Of a DNA stretch of 50,853 nt, positions 9,047 through 15,680 are shown one piece after another. The DNA is taken from NCBI GenBank assembly GCA_038210495.1, contig JBBQWR010000044.1, forward strand, positions 1 to 50,853, in the 5' to 3' direction. Source of the stretch: JBBQWR01 sp038210495. GTDB lineage: Bacteria; Planctomycetota; Planctomycetia; Pirellulales; DATAWG01. A program made the position numbers and the translations under genes. The number at the start of each line of letters is the position of its first letter. The first letter of the stretch is position 1. The notes under the pieces are model-generated. The model did not search any database, was not told the DNA's origin, and saw nothing but the letters and a program-made list of their open reading frames with translations.

Positions 9047-9508
9047 CTAATTTTCGTCCGGAGCGCGAAGCCAGGGGGTGACGGTCTGCGTGTAGCTGTG
9101 TATCTCGGCCGGCTTGAAGTAAAGATCGATTTCTCGCCGAGCCGATACCGGACTGTCCGAGGCGTGGACCAAATTCATTTGTCGGCTCGAGCTATAGTCG
9201 CCGCGGATCGTGCCCGGCGCCGCCTTCAATCCGCTCGTCGCGCCGAGCATCTCGCGGACAACTCGAATGGCTTCGAGCCCTTCGATCACCATGGCGACGA
9301 CGGGACTGGCCGTAATGAACGATTCCAGCGCCGGGTAAAAGGGTTTGCTAATGTGCTCGGCGTAATGCTGCTTGGACATCTGCGGCGTGACCGCGATCAT
9401 CTTCATAGCCACGACGTTCAGTCCCTTGTCCTCAAAGCGAGCCAGCACCCGGCCAACGAGCCGCCGCTGCACGCAATCCGGCTTCAGCAAGATGAATGTT
9501 TGTTCCAT
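9047..9508 (-). CDS. ndk: Nucleoside diphosphate kinase
   Basis: A 153-aa nucleoside diphosphate kinase, which transfers the gamma phosphate between nucleoside tri- and diphosphates through a phospho-histidine. The N-terminus TFILLKPDCVQR is the family signature, and NLVHASDS contains the active-site His115. The length fits the usual 140-155 residues. The frame continues upstream for about 100 more codons but that part has no family similarity and crosses dispersed repeats, so the ATG at 9508 (GGGAG about 11 nt upstream) is taken as the start. The gene is monocistronic and divergent from the GT22 gene. Confidence 0.95.
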   Translation of the reverse strand: MEQTFILLKPDCVQRRLVGRVLARFEDKGLNVVAMKMIAVTPQMSKQHYAEHISKPFYPALESFITASPVVAMVIEGLEAIRVVREMLGATSGLKAAPGTIRGDYSSSRQMNLVHASDSPVSARREIDLYFKPAEIHSYTQTVTPWLRAPDEN

Positions 9509-9549
9509 GAAAGCAAAACTCCCGTCGGGGGTGACTTGTTGTCGTTGTA

Positions 9550-9665
9550 GGGTGGGCGCTATCCACCAACGGGTGGCCGGGGCTCGCCGAAGGGAAGCCT
9601 CGGAGCGCCGCGAGTGATTTTGGCGTCGCGAACCGGAGCTTAGGCGAAGCGCCTCCAGCCCCAGC
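9550..9665. repeat. Cluster of dispersed palindromic repeat fragments
   Basis: Between ndk and the GT22 gene lie GGTGGGCGCTATCCACC (a small hairpin), ACGGGTGGCCGGGGCT at about 9570-9585 and GCGCCTCCAGCCCCAGCC at about 9649-9666. ACGGGTGGCCGGGGCT and the CCTCCAGCC part also occur joined at 34937-34979, so this looks like one element broken or rearranged here. Confidence 0.5.
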
Positions 9666-9747
9666 CATTCTCGCGGTCGATTCTCTCGGAAAGACGGGGA
9701 TTTTAGCCGGTCTAACGCTGGCTGCAAAGGGCGTGGTAGCACTCGGG

Positions 9748-9777
9748 TTGACGCCGATCGGGCAAGACGAGTATAGA
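9748..9777 (+). promoter_or_regulatory. Sigma70-type promoter for the GT22 gene
   Basis: TTGACG at 9748-9753 and TATAGA at 9772-9777 are 18 bp apart. The expected start of transcription, near 9784, leaves a leader of about 50 nt before the ATG at 9834 and makes the alternative TTG at 9789 unlikely. Confidence 0.6.
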
Positions 9778-9833
9778 TTGGCGCCGCATTGTCGACACTC
9801 GTCCGCTTCTCGCCAATCGCCAGCCAGCCATTC

Positions 9834-11558
9834 ATGTCGCTGCTCGAAAATATCCACTCTAATTCCGGGCTTGGCGACGATGCATGGCGCCGTTTCGTTC
9901 GCCGTTGGGCGATCGTCAGCCTGCTGCTGATACTCGTGGCCAGTTGGTTCAGCTACGGGTTCTACCAATTCGACGAGTATTATCAGGTGACCGAACTGGT
10001 CAGCTACAAGCTCGGCAAAACGCCCGAGTCGGAGTTGGCTTGGGAATACCACCAGCGGATTCGGCCGTGGCTCCAGCCGGGCGTTTACTATGTCGCGGCC
10101 CGAGCGATGATGGCGGTGGGCATCGACAACCCGTTCACGTTGTCGTTTGCGTTTCGCTTGATGAGCGGAGTGTGCAGTTGGGGCGCGATCGTATCGCTGA
10201 TGCTTTCGGCCTACGCGCTGTTTCGCGACGACGGTCAGCGGCGGATCGCCGTCGTGCTGCTCGCCTTGCTGTGGATGATTCCGTATCAGGCCGTGCGAAC
10301 ATCGTCCGAATCGATGTCCGGAAATTTCTTGGCCCTGGGCGTCGCCGCGCTCGTGCTTGGCTCTTCGGGCGAACTTACTAAGCGGCGGTTTCCGATTTCG
10401 GCGCTCGCCCTGGCGGGTCTAAGTTTTGGGCTGGCATTTGAATTTCGATATCAAATTGCGTTCGCAGTCGCGGGAACCGTGCTTTGGGTTTGGCTGGCGA
10501 CGGAGCGAAAGAACCAATCCCTCCCGCTCCCTTGGGGAGAGGGCCCGGGTGAGGGAACGCCAAGAAAAAAACGACTTCCCGGAATCGTCCGCACGACATG
10601 GCAAAGCAAATTGAAAGGGGCGCTCGAACTTCCCCCGTTTCTGAACGTCGCTGTCGTCCTGACGGCGGTCGCGGCGCCGATCGCTCTCGGCGCCCTGGTC
10701 GACAGGTGGGGCTACGGCGAATGGACTCTCGCCCCGTGGAATTATTTCCACGTCAATATTGTCGAGCACAAGGCCGATGAGTTCGGCACGGATCCATTTT
10801 ATGGATATCTGTATTTGTTCAACGGAGGCTTATTGGCCCCGATCACGCTGCTATGGACGCTGGCCGCCGGGATGACGTGGTGGCGTTTTCCCCGGCACGT
10901 CGTCACGCTTACCACGCTGCCCTTTGTGCTGGTGCATTCGCTCGTCGCGCATAAGGAAGTCCGATTCCTGTTTCCGATGGCGCTTATTGCCGCGCCGATG
11001 TTCGTGCTCGCCTTTGTTCCGGCGGCGGAGGAATCGCTGAAGCCAAGATGGCTCGGATGGTTTTGGCGGCGGCGATGGTCGTGGGGCGCGAAACTGATTT
11101 ACGGCGCCAACCTGATCGCGCTGGTGGTCGGTTGCGTCACCGCGCGGCGGCCTGGCGTCGAATTACAGAAATATATCTACGACCACTACGGCGCGGACTG
11201 CCATGCGTATCTGCTCGGTAAGAAAGACCCGTATCAAAACGTCGGCGTGAACATGTACTTCTATCGCCCCCCCGGCTTTACCTACACGAAGCTCGACGAC
11301 TACAACGACCTGCGCGAGGCCACGGCAAGAGCCCCCGAAAAATTCCTGCTGATAACCGATCGGATCTCGCTCTCGCCCGAGCAAACCGCGATCTTGCCCG
11401 ACGCTCAGCTCGCCTATCGCAGCTATCCGGCGTGGTTTGAGCACTTCAATTATCTGAAATGGCTCGACCGCTCGCGAACATTCAGCATGTACGCCATCGA
11501 AAGGCGAACGGTGGGCGTAAGCCCCCTGTCCAGCGCGCAAAAAACCACCATCCGCTGA
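9834..11558 (+). CDS. GT22 (Alg9/PIG-B-like) membrane mannosyltransferase
   Basis: A 574-aa multi-pass membrane protein resembling the GT22 family of dolichol/polyprenol-phosphate-sugar mannosyltransferases. After a first membrane helix (RWAIVSLLLILVASWFSYGF) comes FDEYYQ at about 46-51, corresponding to the acidic HPDEYFQ motif facing the outer side, then many hydrophobic helices, and near the middle HKEVRFLFP, a strong family marker. A soluble C-terminal portion of about 130 residues follows. The acceptor is unknown; transfer to a surface glycan or protein is inferred. Residues 228-242 (SLPLPWGEGPGEG) are encoded by a palindromic repeat inserted in frame in a cytoplasmic or loop region. The ATG at 9834 fits the promoter at 9748-9777. 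Confidence 0.75.
   Translation: MSLLENIHSNSGLGDDAWRRFVRRWAIVSLLLILVASWFSYGFYQFDEYYQVTELVSYKLGKTPESELAWEYHQRIRPWLQPGVYYVAARAMMAVGIDNPFTLSFAFRLMSGVCSWGAIVSLMLSAYALFRDDGQRRIAVVLLALLWMIPYQAVRTSSESMSGNFLALGVAALVLGSSGELTKRRFPISALALAGLSFGLAFEFRYQIAFAVAGTVLWVWLATERKNQSLPLPWGEGPGEGTPRKKRLPGIVRTTWQSKLKGALELPPFLNVAVVLTAVAAPIALGALVDRWGYGEWTLAPWNYFHVNIVEHKADEFGTDPFYGYLYLFNGGLLAPITLLWTLAAGMTWWRFPRHVVTLTTLPFVLVHSLVAHKEVRFLFPMALIAAPMFVLAFVPAAEESLKPRWLGWFWRRRWSWGAKLIYGANLIALVVGCVTARRPGVELQKYIYDHYGADCHAYLLGKKDPYQNVGVNMYFYRPPGFTYTKLDDYNDLREATARAPEKFLLITDRISLSPEQTAILPDAQLAYRSYPAWFEHFNYLKWLDRSRTFSMYAIERRTVGVSPLSSAQKTTIR
10517..10558 (+). repeat. Palindromic repeat inserted in frame in the GT22 gene
   Basis: The core CCCTTGGGGAGAGGG with flanking CTCCCGCT and CCCGGGTGAGGG is the common bacterial type of dispersed palindrome that, translated, gives LPLPWGEGPGEG (or RERGEGG-like peptides). 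It is inside the coding sequence and keeps the frame, adding about 14 residues in a stretch of charged residues between two membrane helices. Confidence 0.7.
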
Positions 11559-11753
11559 TCGAGCGGCAAGGCTCAAACAAGTCCCGAGCAAGTATCTCGT
11601 CCAACAATGACTTAGCCCAATTGGTAGCTTATAATTTCAACAGCGGGCAATTCAATTCTGGAATCCTGAATCCGTTGGCGAATCCCGATTTGCGAACGAA
11701 CGGTTAGTTTTCTTTCGGCCGGCGACCATTCACTTTGCCGTGCACCCGGCTCT

Positions 11754-12428
11754 TCACCTCTCCATCAACCGCCCATCATCTAGCTCCAGCCGCCGCTGAA
11801 ACAGTCCCGCCAATTCTAAACTGTGCGTGACGGCGATCATCATGGTCTGCTCTTGCTGCTGGAGTTCCATGAGCAACTCGGCGATCGAGGTCGCTGTGGT
11901 GCGATCCAGGTTGCCGGTCGGCTCGTCGGCCAAAAGGAGAACGGGCTTGCGGATGAGTGCCCTGGCGACCGCCACCCGCTGACGCTCGCCGCCGGAAAGC
12001 TCGGCAGGGCGGTGCTCCAGCCGCTGCCCCAGCCCCACCCGGTCGAGCAGCATCCGCGCCCGCTCGACGTCCGCCGGCTGAGTCGCTCCGGTCGCGATCG
12101 TCGGCAGCAGGGCATTTTCCAGCACGCTGCACTGCGGGAGCAGATGATGATCCTGAAACACGAAACCGATCTTCCGGCTACGAAAATTGGCCAGACCGGG
12201 CTCATCGAGCTGGAAGGGATCTTGGTCGTCCAGGCGCACCACGCCCGATGTGGGCGAGTCGAGCGTTCCGATGATGTGTAACAGCGTGCTCTTGCCGGAG
12301 CCGCTAGGGCCCAGAATTGCCAGGTTTTCGCCCCCGGCTAACCCAAAAGATACCCCGCGCAACACGTCGAGCGATTGGGCCCGGGTTGGATATCGCTTGG
12401 TTACATTTTCGACTGTCAGTTGCGACAT
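11754..12428 (-). CDS. ABC transporter ATP-binding protein, LolD/MacB type
   Basis: A 224-aa ATPase. Walker A GPSGSGKS is at 40-47, a Q-loop FQDHHLLPQ near 91-99, signature LSGGERQ at 144-150, Walker B LLLADEP at 164-170, and the switch His in VTHS. Size and the DEPTGNLD sequence place it in the LolD/MacB/FtsE group that powers lipoprotein release or efflux through a FtsX-like permease. No permease gene is adjacent on either side, which is unusual. The frame extends 24 codons upstream, but MSQLTVENVTKRY at 12428 is the normal start and lies downstream of a good promoter. Confidence 0.9.
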   Translation of the reverse strand: MSQLTVENVTKRYPTRAQSLDVLRGVSFGLAGGENLAILGPSGSGKSTLLHIIGTLDSPTSGVVRLDDQDPFQLDEPGLANFRSRKIGFVFQDHHLLPQCSVLENALLPTIATGATQPADVERARMLLDRVGLGQRLEHRPAELSGGERQRVAVARALIRKPVLLLADEPTGNLDRTTATSIAELLMELQQQEQTMMIAVTHSLELAGLFQRRLELDDGRLMER

Positions 12429-12471
12429 GCGGGCGGATGCGTAAGAATTGTCGAGGAAAATCGGTAGTCCG

Positions 12472-12500
12472 ATAATATAATCACTTGGGGGCCACGACAA
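12472..12500 (-). promoter_or_regulatory. Promoter of the LolD-like gene
   Basis: On the minus strand TTGTCG (12500-12495) and TATTAT (12477-12472) are separated by 17 bp, about 44 bp before the ATG at 12428. It is a plausible sigma70-type promoter and argues against the longer frame start at 12500. Confidence 0.5.
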
Positions 12501-12589
12501 TCGCCGAAGCGATTCCGTCGGTCAGAGCAAGGCATGCCAATTGCTTCGACGGCTGCACGTCACGACACACAAGCATAAAGGAGCCCACG

Positions 12590-12817
12590 ATGGCCGGCGA
12601 TGAACTGACCGAAGTTTACTCGACAAACGACCGCAATCAGGCCGAAATCATCCGTATTGCTCTGGAAGCGGAAGACATTCCCTGCGAAATTAGTGGCGAA
12701 AACCAAGCCGGGCTCGCCGGCATCTCGGGGATGGAAATTAGGCTTTTCGTCCGGGCGATCGATCACGCCCAGGCCCGGGAGTTCATCGAAGAGCATCTTC
12801 GCGGCGAGGGATCGTAA
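12590..12817 (+). CDS. Small DUF2007-like protein
   Basis: A 75-aa cytoplasmic protein. The pattern VYSTNDRNQAEIIRIALEAE followed by IPCEISGEN and a later IRLFVRAIDHAQAREFIEEH is the layout of the DUF2007 'putative signal transducing protein' fold: a short beta-alpha-beta unit with a helix that often reads EA..ALE. Its biochemical role is not established. AAAGGAG at 12577-12583 gives a good ribosome site for the ATG at 12590. The gene is followed after about 95 bp, containing an inverted repeat, by the Coa1-like gene. Confidence 0.7.
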   Translation: MAGDELTEVYSTNDRNQAEIIRIALEAEDIPCEISGENQAGLAGISGMEIRLFVRAIDHAQAREFIEEHLRGEGS

Positions 12818-12829
12818 TTAGTGAATATA

Positions 12830-12887
12830 TAGCCGCGTTCGCCTGCGACGCGCTGGCGTAGATCGCGTCGGAAGCGAGCGCGGCTAA
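12830..12887. repeat. Long imperfect inverted repeat
   Basis: TAGCCGCGTTCGC (12830-12842) pairs with GCGAGCGCGGCTA (about 12873-12885); the inside also pairs (GACGCG with CGCGTC). Related arms occur at about 14385-14405 (GCGAACGCGGCTA) and near 21945 (ATAGCCGCGTCAATCGCG). It may act as a weak terminator or may be a member of a dispersed hairpin family. Confidence 0.55.
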
Positions 12888-12913
12888 AGCAGTCTTTCCA
12901 GAAAGTGGCATCC

Positions 12914-13498
12914 ATGTCAGCGACGACCGGCGAACGGCAAACAGAAACCGCGGCGCTCCGCCGCGGCTGGTGGCGGCGCAACTGGAAGCGATTGATCTCG
13001 GCTGCGATTCTCGTGCCGCTAGTCCTGGCCGCCGGTGGCTATTTCGTGAAGTTCGGGCCCGTCCTCTTTAGCGAACCCTATCGCAAGGCGCTCGCAACGG
13101 CCATGAACAGCCCGCAGCTCATCGCGCAAATCGGCGAACCGATCAAGCGATCGAAATGGGCCGACTGGGCGCCGGCCGGGGCGATCAACAAAGACGACGA
13201 GCACGGCGAGGCCCGATTCTCGTTTTCGGTCACCGGCCCCAAAGGAAAAGCCGATCTATCGGCCGTCGCGCGGCGGATCGATGGCCAATGGGGATTCAGC
13301 AGTTTCGAGGTGACCACGCCGGGCGACCAGCATTTCAACCTGCTGTCGGAAATCAACAAGGGCGTGAAGGATGACACGCCCGTCTTTGACGCGACCAGCC
13401 AGAAACCAGTCCAGCCGACCGTGAAGGAAGCAACGCCCGATCAGGACGTGAAGATCGATCTCGATCTGCCGAGCGGCGTCCGGCCGGACAAGAAATAG
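12914..13498 (+). CDS. Membrane-anchored Coa1-like domain protein
   Basis: A 194-aa protein. A basic N-terminus (RRGWWRRNWKR) precedes one membrane helix (ISAAILVPLVLAAGGYFV); the rest is outside. Residues from about 50 to 135 (LATAMNSPQLIAQIGEPI, then ARFSFSVTGPKGKADLSAV, then GQWGFSSFEV) match the pattern of the Coa1/Tim21-like domain: a helix with S..V...LG.PI, followed by beta strands with a G.KG.A..... In mitochondria Coa1 helps assemble cytochrome oxidase; bacterial copies are common in planctomycetes and their role is unknown. The C-terminal 50 residues are Lys/Pro/Asp-rich. ATG at 12914 is preferred over the GTG at 12905; GAAAG sits eight bases upstream. Confidence 0.65.
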   Translation: MSATTGERQTETAALRRGWWRRNWKRLISAAILVPLVLAAGGYFVKFGPVLFSEPYRKALATAMNSPQLIAQIGEPIKRSKWADWAPAGAINKDDEHGEARFSFSVTGPKGKADLSAVARRIDGQWGFSSFEVTTPGDQHFNLLSEINKGVKDDTPVFDATSQKPVQPTVKEATPDQDVKIDLDLPSGVRPDKK

Positions 13499-13501
13499 GG
13501 C

Positions 13502-14227
13502 TCAACCACCGTTGCGGTTGGCGTCAACTTGCCGGCAAACGGCGATCTTCTCGGCGGTCGTCGTGGGCTTGGCGGTGATGGCCTGAGCGCCGACTACCGC
13601 CGCGCTGTTAGCCTTCGGCTTTGCCTTGCTCGGCGCTACCGGCTCGGCCGCAATAACGGCCGCTTCCTTCGCGACCGATGAGGGCTCGGGCTCGGCGACT
13701 GGCGCTGCAGGCGCCGCCGCTGCTTCGGCCGCTTTCTTCGCCCTGGCGGCGGCAAGAATGTCGGCGGTGCTCATTTTACCGCTCGCCGGCGCGGTCGGTT
13801 TGGCGGCCGGCTGTTTGGATGGGACGGCCGCTGGCTGAGGCGCCTTGCCTGTCGGCGCGGCTGCGGCGCCGGCGGCCTTCGCAGCCCCCTGGGCACGCGC
13901 CATTTCTATTGGCGACAGCTTCTTCTCGCCGGCTTTCGCGTCGACCGGTTTGGTCGGCTCTGCCTTCTTGGCAACCGGTTTTTCGACCTTCGCCACGGCG
14001 CCGACCTCGGGCTTGGGCACGACTTTCAAAAAATCCAACCCGATATCGAACCAGCCGATGTTGGCGATGTAGTCCTGAAATTCGACGAGCGCCCGACCGT
14101 TCATGTTGATCGTCTTGACGATGCCCACCCGCCCGTCGAAACGGGCCAGTTCCGGCCGCTCACCGTCGACGACGACGTACTTGTCGGTGTACTCTTGCTT
14201 CAATTGCTCGATCGAATCGAAAACCAT
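13502..14227 (-). CDS. Planctomycete protein with N-terminal beta domain and Ala/Pro/Lys-rich tail
   Basis: A 241-aa cytoplasmic protein. Residues 1-75 are an ordered part: VFDSIEQLKQEYTDKYVVVD then GRVGIVKTINMNGRALVEF and NIGWFDIGLDFLKVV, looking like a small SH3-like barrel. The remaining 165 residues are low complexity (Ala, Pro, Lys) with two short conserved-looking islands, KKLSPIEMARAQGAAKAAG and GKMSTADILAAARAKKA, which resemble short peptide motifs seen in other planctomycete proteins. The function is not known. It converges with the Coa1-like gene, whose stop lies 3 bp away. Confidence 0.7.
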   Translation of the reverse strand: MVFDSIEQLKQEYTDKYVVVDGERPELARFDGRVGIVKTINMNGRALVEFQDYIANIGWFDIGLDFLKVVPKPEVGAVAKVEKPVAKKAEPTKPVDAKAGEKKLSPIEMARAQGAAKAAGAAAAPTGKAPQPAAVPSKQPAAKPTAPASGKMSTADILAAARAKKAAEAAAAPAAPVAEPEPSSVAKEAAVIAAEPVAPSKAKPKANSAAVVGAQAITAKPTTTAEKIAVCRQVDANRNGG

Positions 14228-14423
14228 GGCGGCCGGGTCGTGAGTAGAACGTGAAGACGGCGAATACGATTGGCTGGTGTTATCGCACGCAACATTTTCG
14301 CCGATCGGCCGAGCGGAATCAAGGTGGCGCGACGCGAAACAACTGCGGCTCGAAACAACGAGCGGACGACCACACTTGAACTCGTCGCGAGCGAACGCGG
14401 CTAGCGATGTATTTGAAGCAGGA

Positions 14424-14451
14424 CGGCGCGGCAGGATCCCGCGGCTATGTA
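14424..14451 (-). repeat. ATAGCCGCGGCATCCTGC-family palindrome, copy 1
   Basis: Read on the minus strand this is TACATAGCCGCGGGATCCTG followed by CCGCGCCG, a copy of the dispersed element described in the findings. It lies about 14 bp after the stop of the esterase gene that ends at 14465. Confidence 0.6.
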
Positions 14452-14464
14452 AGCCAGTCCCGCG

Positions 14465-15415
14465 TCACTTGGCTGCGGTGGAGTCCTTTTTCGCCAGATA
14501 CTTGTCGAACCACTCGATCGCTCGGGGCAGATATTCCTTGATGAGCACGCCGTCGTGGGCGCCACCCTTTTTGACGATCAATTCGCACGTCGCGCCCGCT
14601 TCTTTCATCTTGGCGGCCATCGCTTCCGATTGCTGTAGCGGAACCAGCGCATCGGAGTCGCCGTGAACAATGAGCGTGGGTGGGTTGGTTTTCGACACGT
14701 GGTTGATCGGGGAAATGTCGCGGCCGATTTCCTCGCGCTTTTGCTGGTCGGTGATTAGCTCGAAGGAATTGGTCTTCGGATCGAGTCGCTGAAAATCGAA
14801 GGCGCCCTTCACCGGCACGATCGGATGCGTACCGAGCATCACGCGCCCCGGCTGACCCCAATTCAAAAAATCGGTCGGTGGATAAAACGAGACCACGGCC
14901 TGCACGCTGCTCGACTCGCGATTTACCGGATCGCCGGAATTCGGGTCGCCGGCGCCGCCAGCGCACCCTTGCAAAAGCGAAAGATGGCCACCGGCCGAAC
15001 CGCCCGTGATCCCAATTCGATCGGGATCGATGGCGTATTGCTTCGCGTTATGGCGAATAAATCGAACCGCCCGGTTCAGGTCGTTGCGGATTTCCGTCAA
15101 CTCGAACTTGGGATTGCTGCCATGCACGACGGCGAAAACGGTGTAACCTTTGTCGACCAGGGGCTGAATAAACACGGGCACGTTGCCGTCGATATTGTTA
15201 TGGTCGGAATACCAGCCCCCACTGACGACAAAGATCACCGCGGTGCCGTTGGGTTCTTGTTTTGGCGTGAAGACGTCCATCGTAAGGGCCGTGCCGAACT
15301 TGCGGCCGTAGATCGTCTCTTGTCGCGCGAAATTCGGGTCGGCGGCCGGCAGCGAATTAGTCCGCCCGCAGAGCAACAGGGCGGCCAGGAGGGCGATAAG
15401 CACATGGGTTTTCAT
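14465..15415 (-). CDS. Secreted alpha/beta hydrolase (esterase/lipase)
   Basis: A 316-aa exported esterase of the BD-FAE/hormone-sensitive-lipase-like group. A signal peptide covers the first 24 residues (LIALLAALLLC...). VVSGGWYS forms the oxyanion region, ITGGSAGGHLSL holds nucleophile Ser140, HGDSDALVP gives Asp253 or Asp255, and GGAHDG gives His287, so the triad is complete. The substrate is unknown; related planctomycete enzymes act on acylated sugars. It is a single gene, convergent with nothing and followed by the palindrome at 14424-14451. Confidence 0.85.
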   Translation of the reverse strand: MKTHVLIALLAALLLCGRTNSLPAADPNFARQETIYGRKFGTALTMDVFTPKQEPNGTAVIFVVSGGWYSDHNNIDGNVPVFIQPLVDKGYTVFAVVHGSNPKFELTEIRNDLNRAVRFIRHNAKQYAIDPDRIGITGGSAGGHLSLLQGCAGGAGDPNSGDPVNRESSSVQAVVSFYPPTDFLNWGQPGRVMLGTHPIVPVKGAFDFQRLDPKTNSFELITDQQKREEIGRDISPINHVSKTNPPTLIVHGDSDALVPLQQSEAMAAKMKEAGATCELIVKKGGAHDGVLIKEYLPRAIEWFDKYLAKKDSTAAK

Positions 15416-15619
15416 GGTAGACGGCTCTCGTTTCGAAGGTGCTATGCGAGCGGAAGAAGTGGCGACTCATCGGATTCACGATTATGAATCCGCGACAATC
15501 CGAATACCAGATCGGCACGGCGGAATGAAATTTTATTCCACGGGATCGCTGGTCCCAGAGGGATCGCGCGCGAGTTTCGCGTCCAATCAGCCCGTAAACG
15601 CTCCTAGATCGGCGCATAA

Positions 15620-15658
15620 AAAAGGGAGGCTCGGCCACCACGCCAGCCTCCCTTGTTT
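15620..15658 (-). terminator. Intrinsic terminator of the six-repeat WWYF gene
   Basis: AAGGGAGGCT (15622-15631) pairs with AGCCTCCCTT (15645-15654) over a 13-nt loop. On the minus strand the stem is followed by TTTTTTATGCG, so it stops transcription of the gene ending at 15681. The plus-strand side has a weaker T-tract (TTGTTTCTT). Confidence 0.85.
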
Positions 15659-15680
15659 CTTCCAACTCTGTCGATAAACG

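Noticed and set aside
9047..9835. Longer version of ndk starting at 9835
   Set aside because: The extra 109 residues overlap the GT22 promoter and dispersed repeats and do not resemble NDK, which begins at TFILLKPD.
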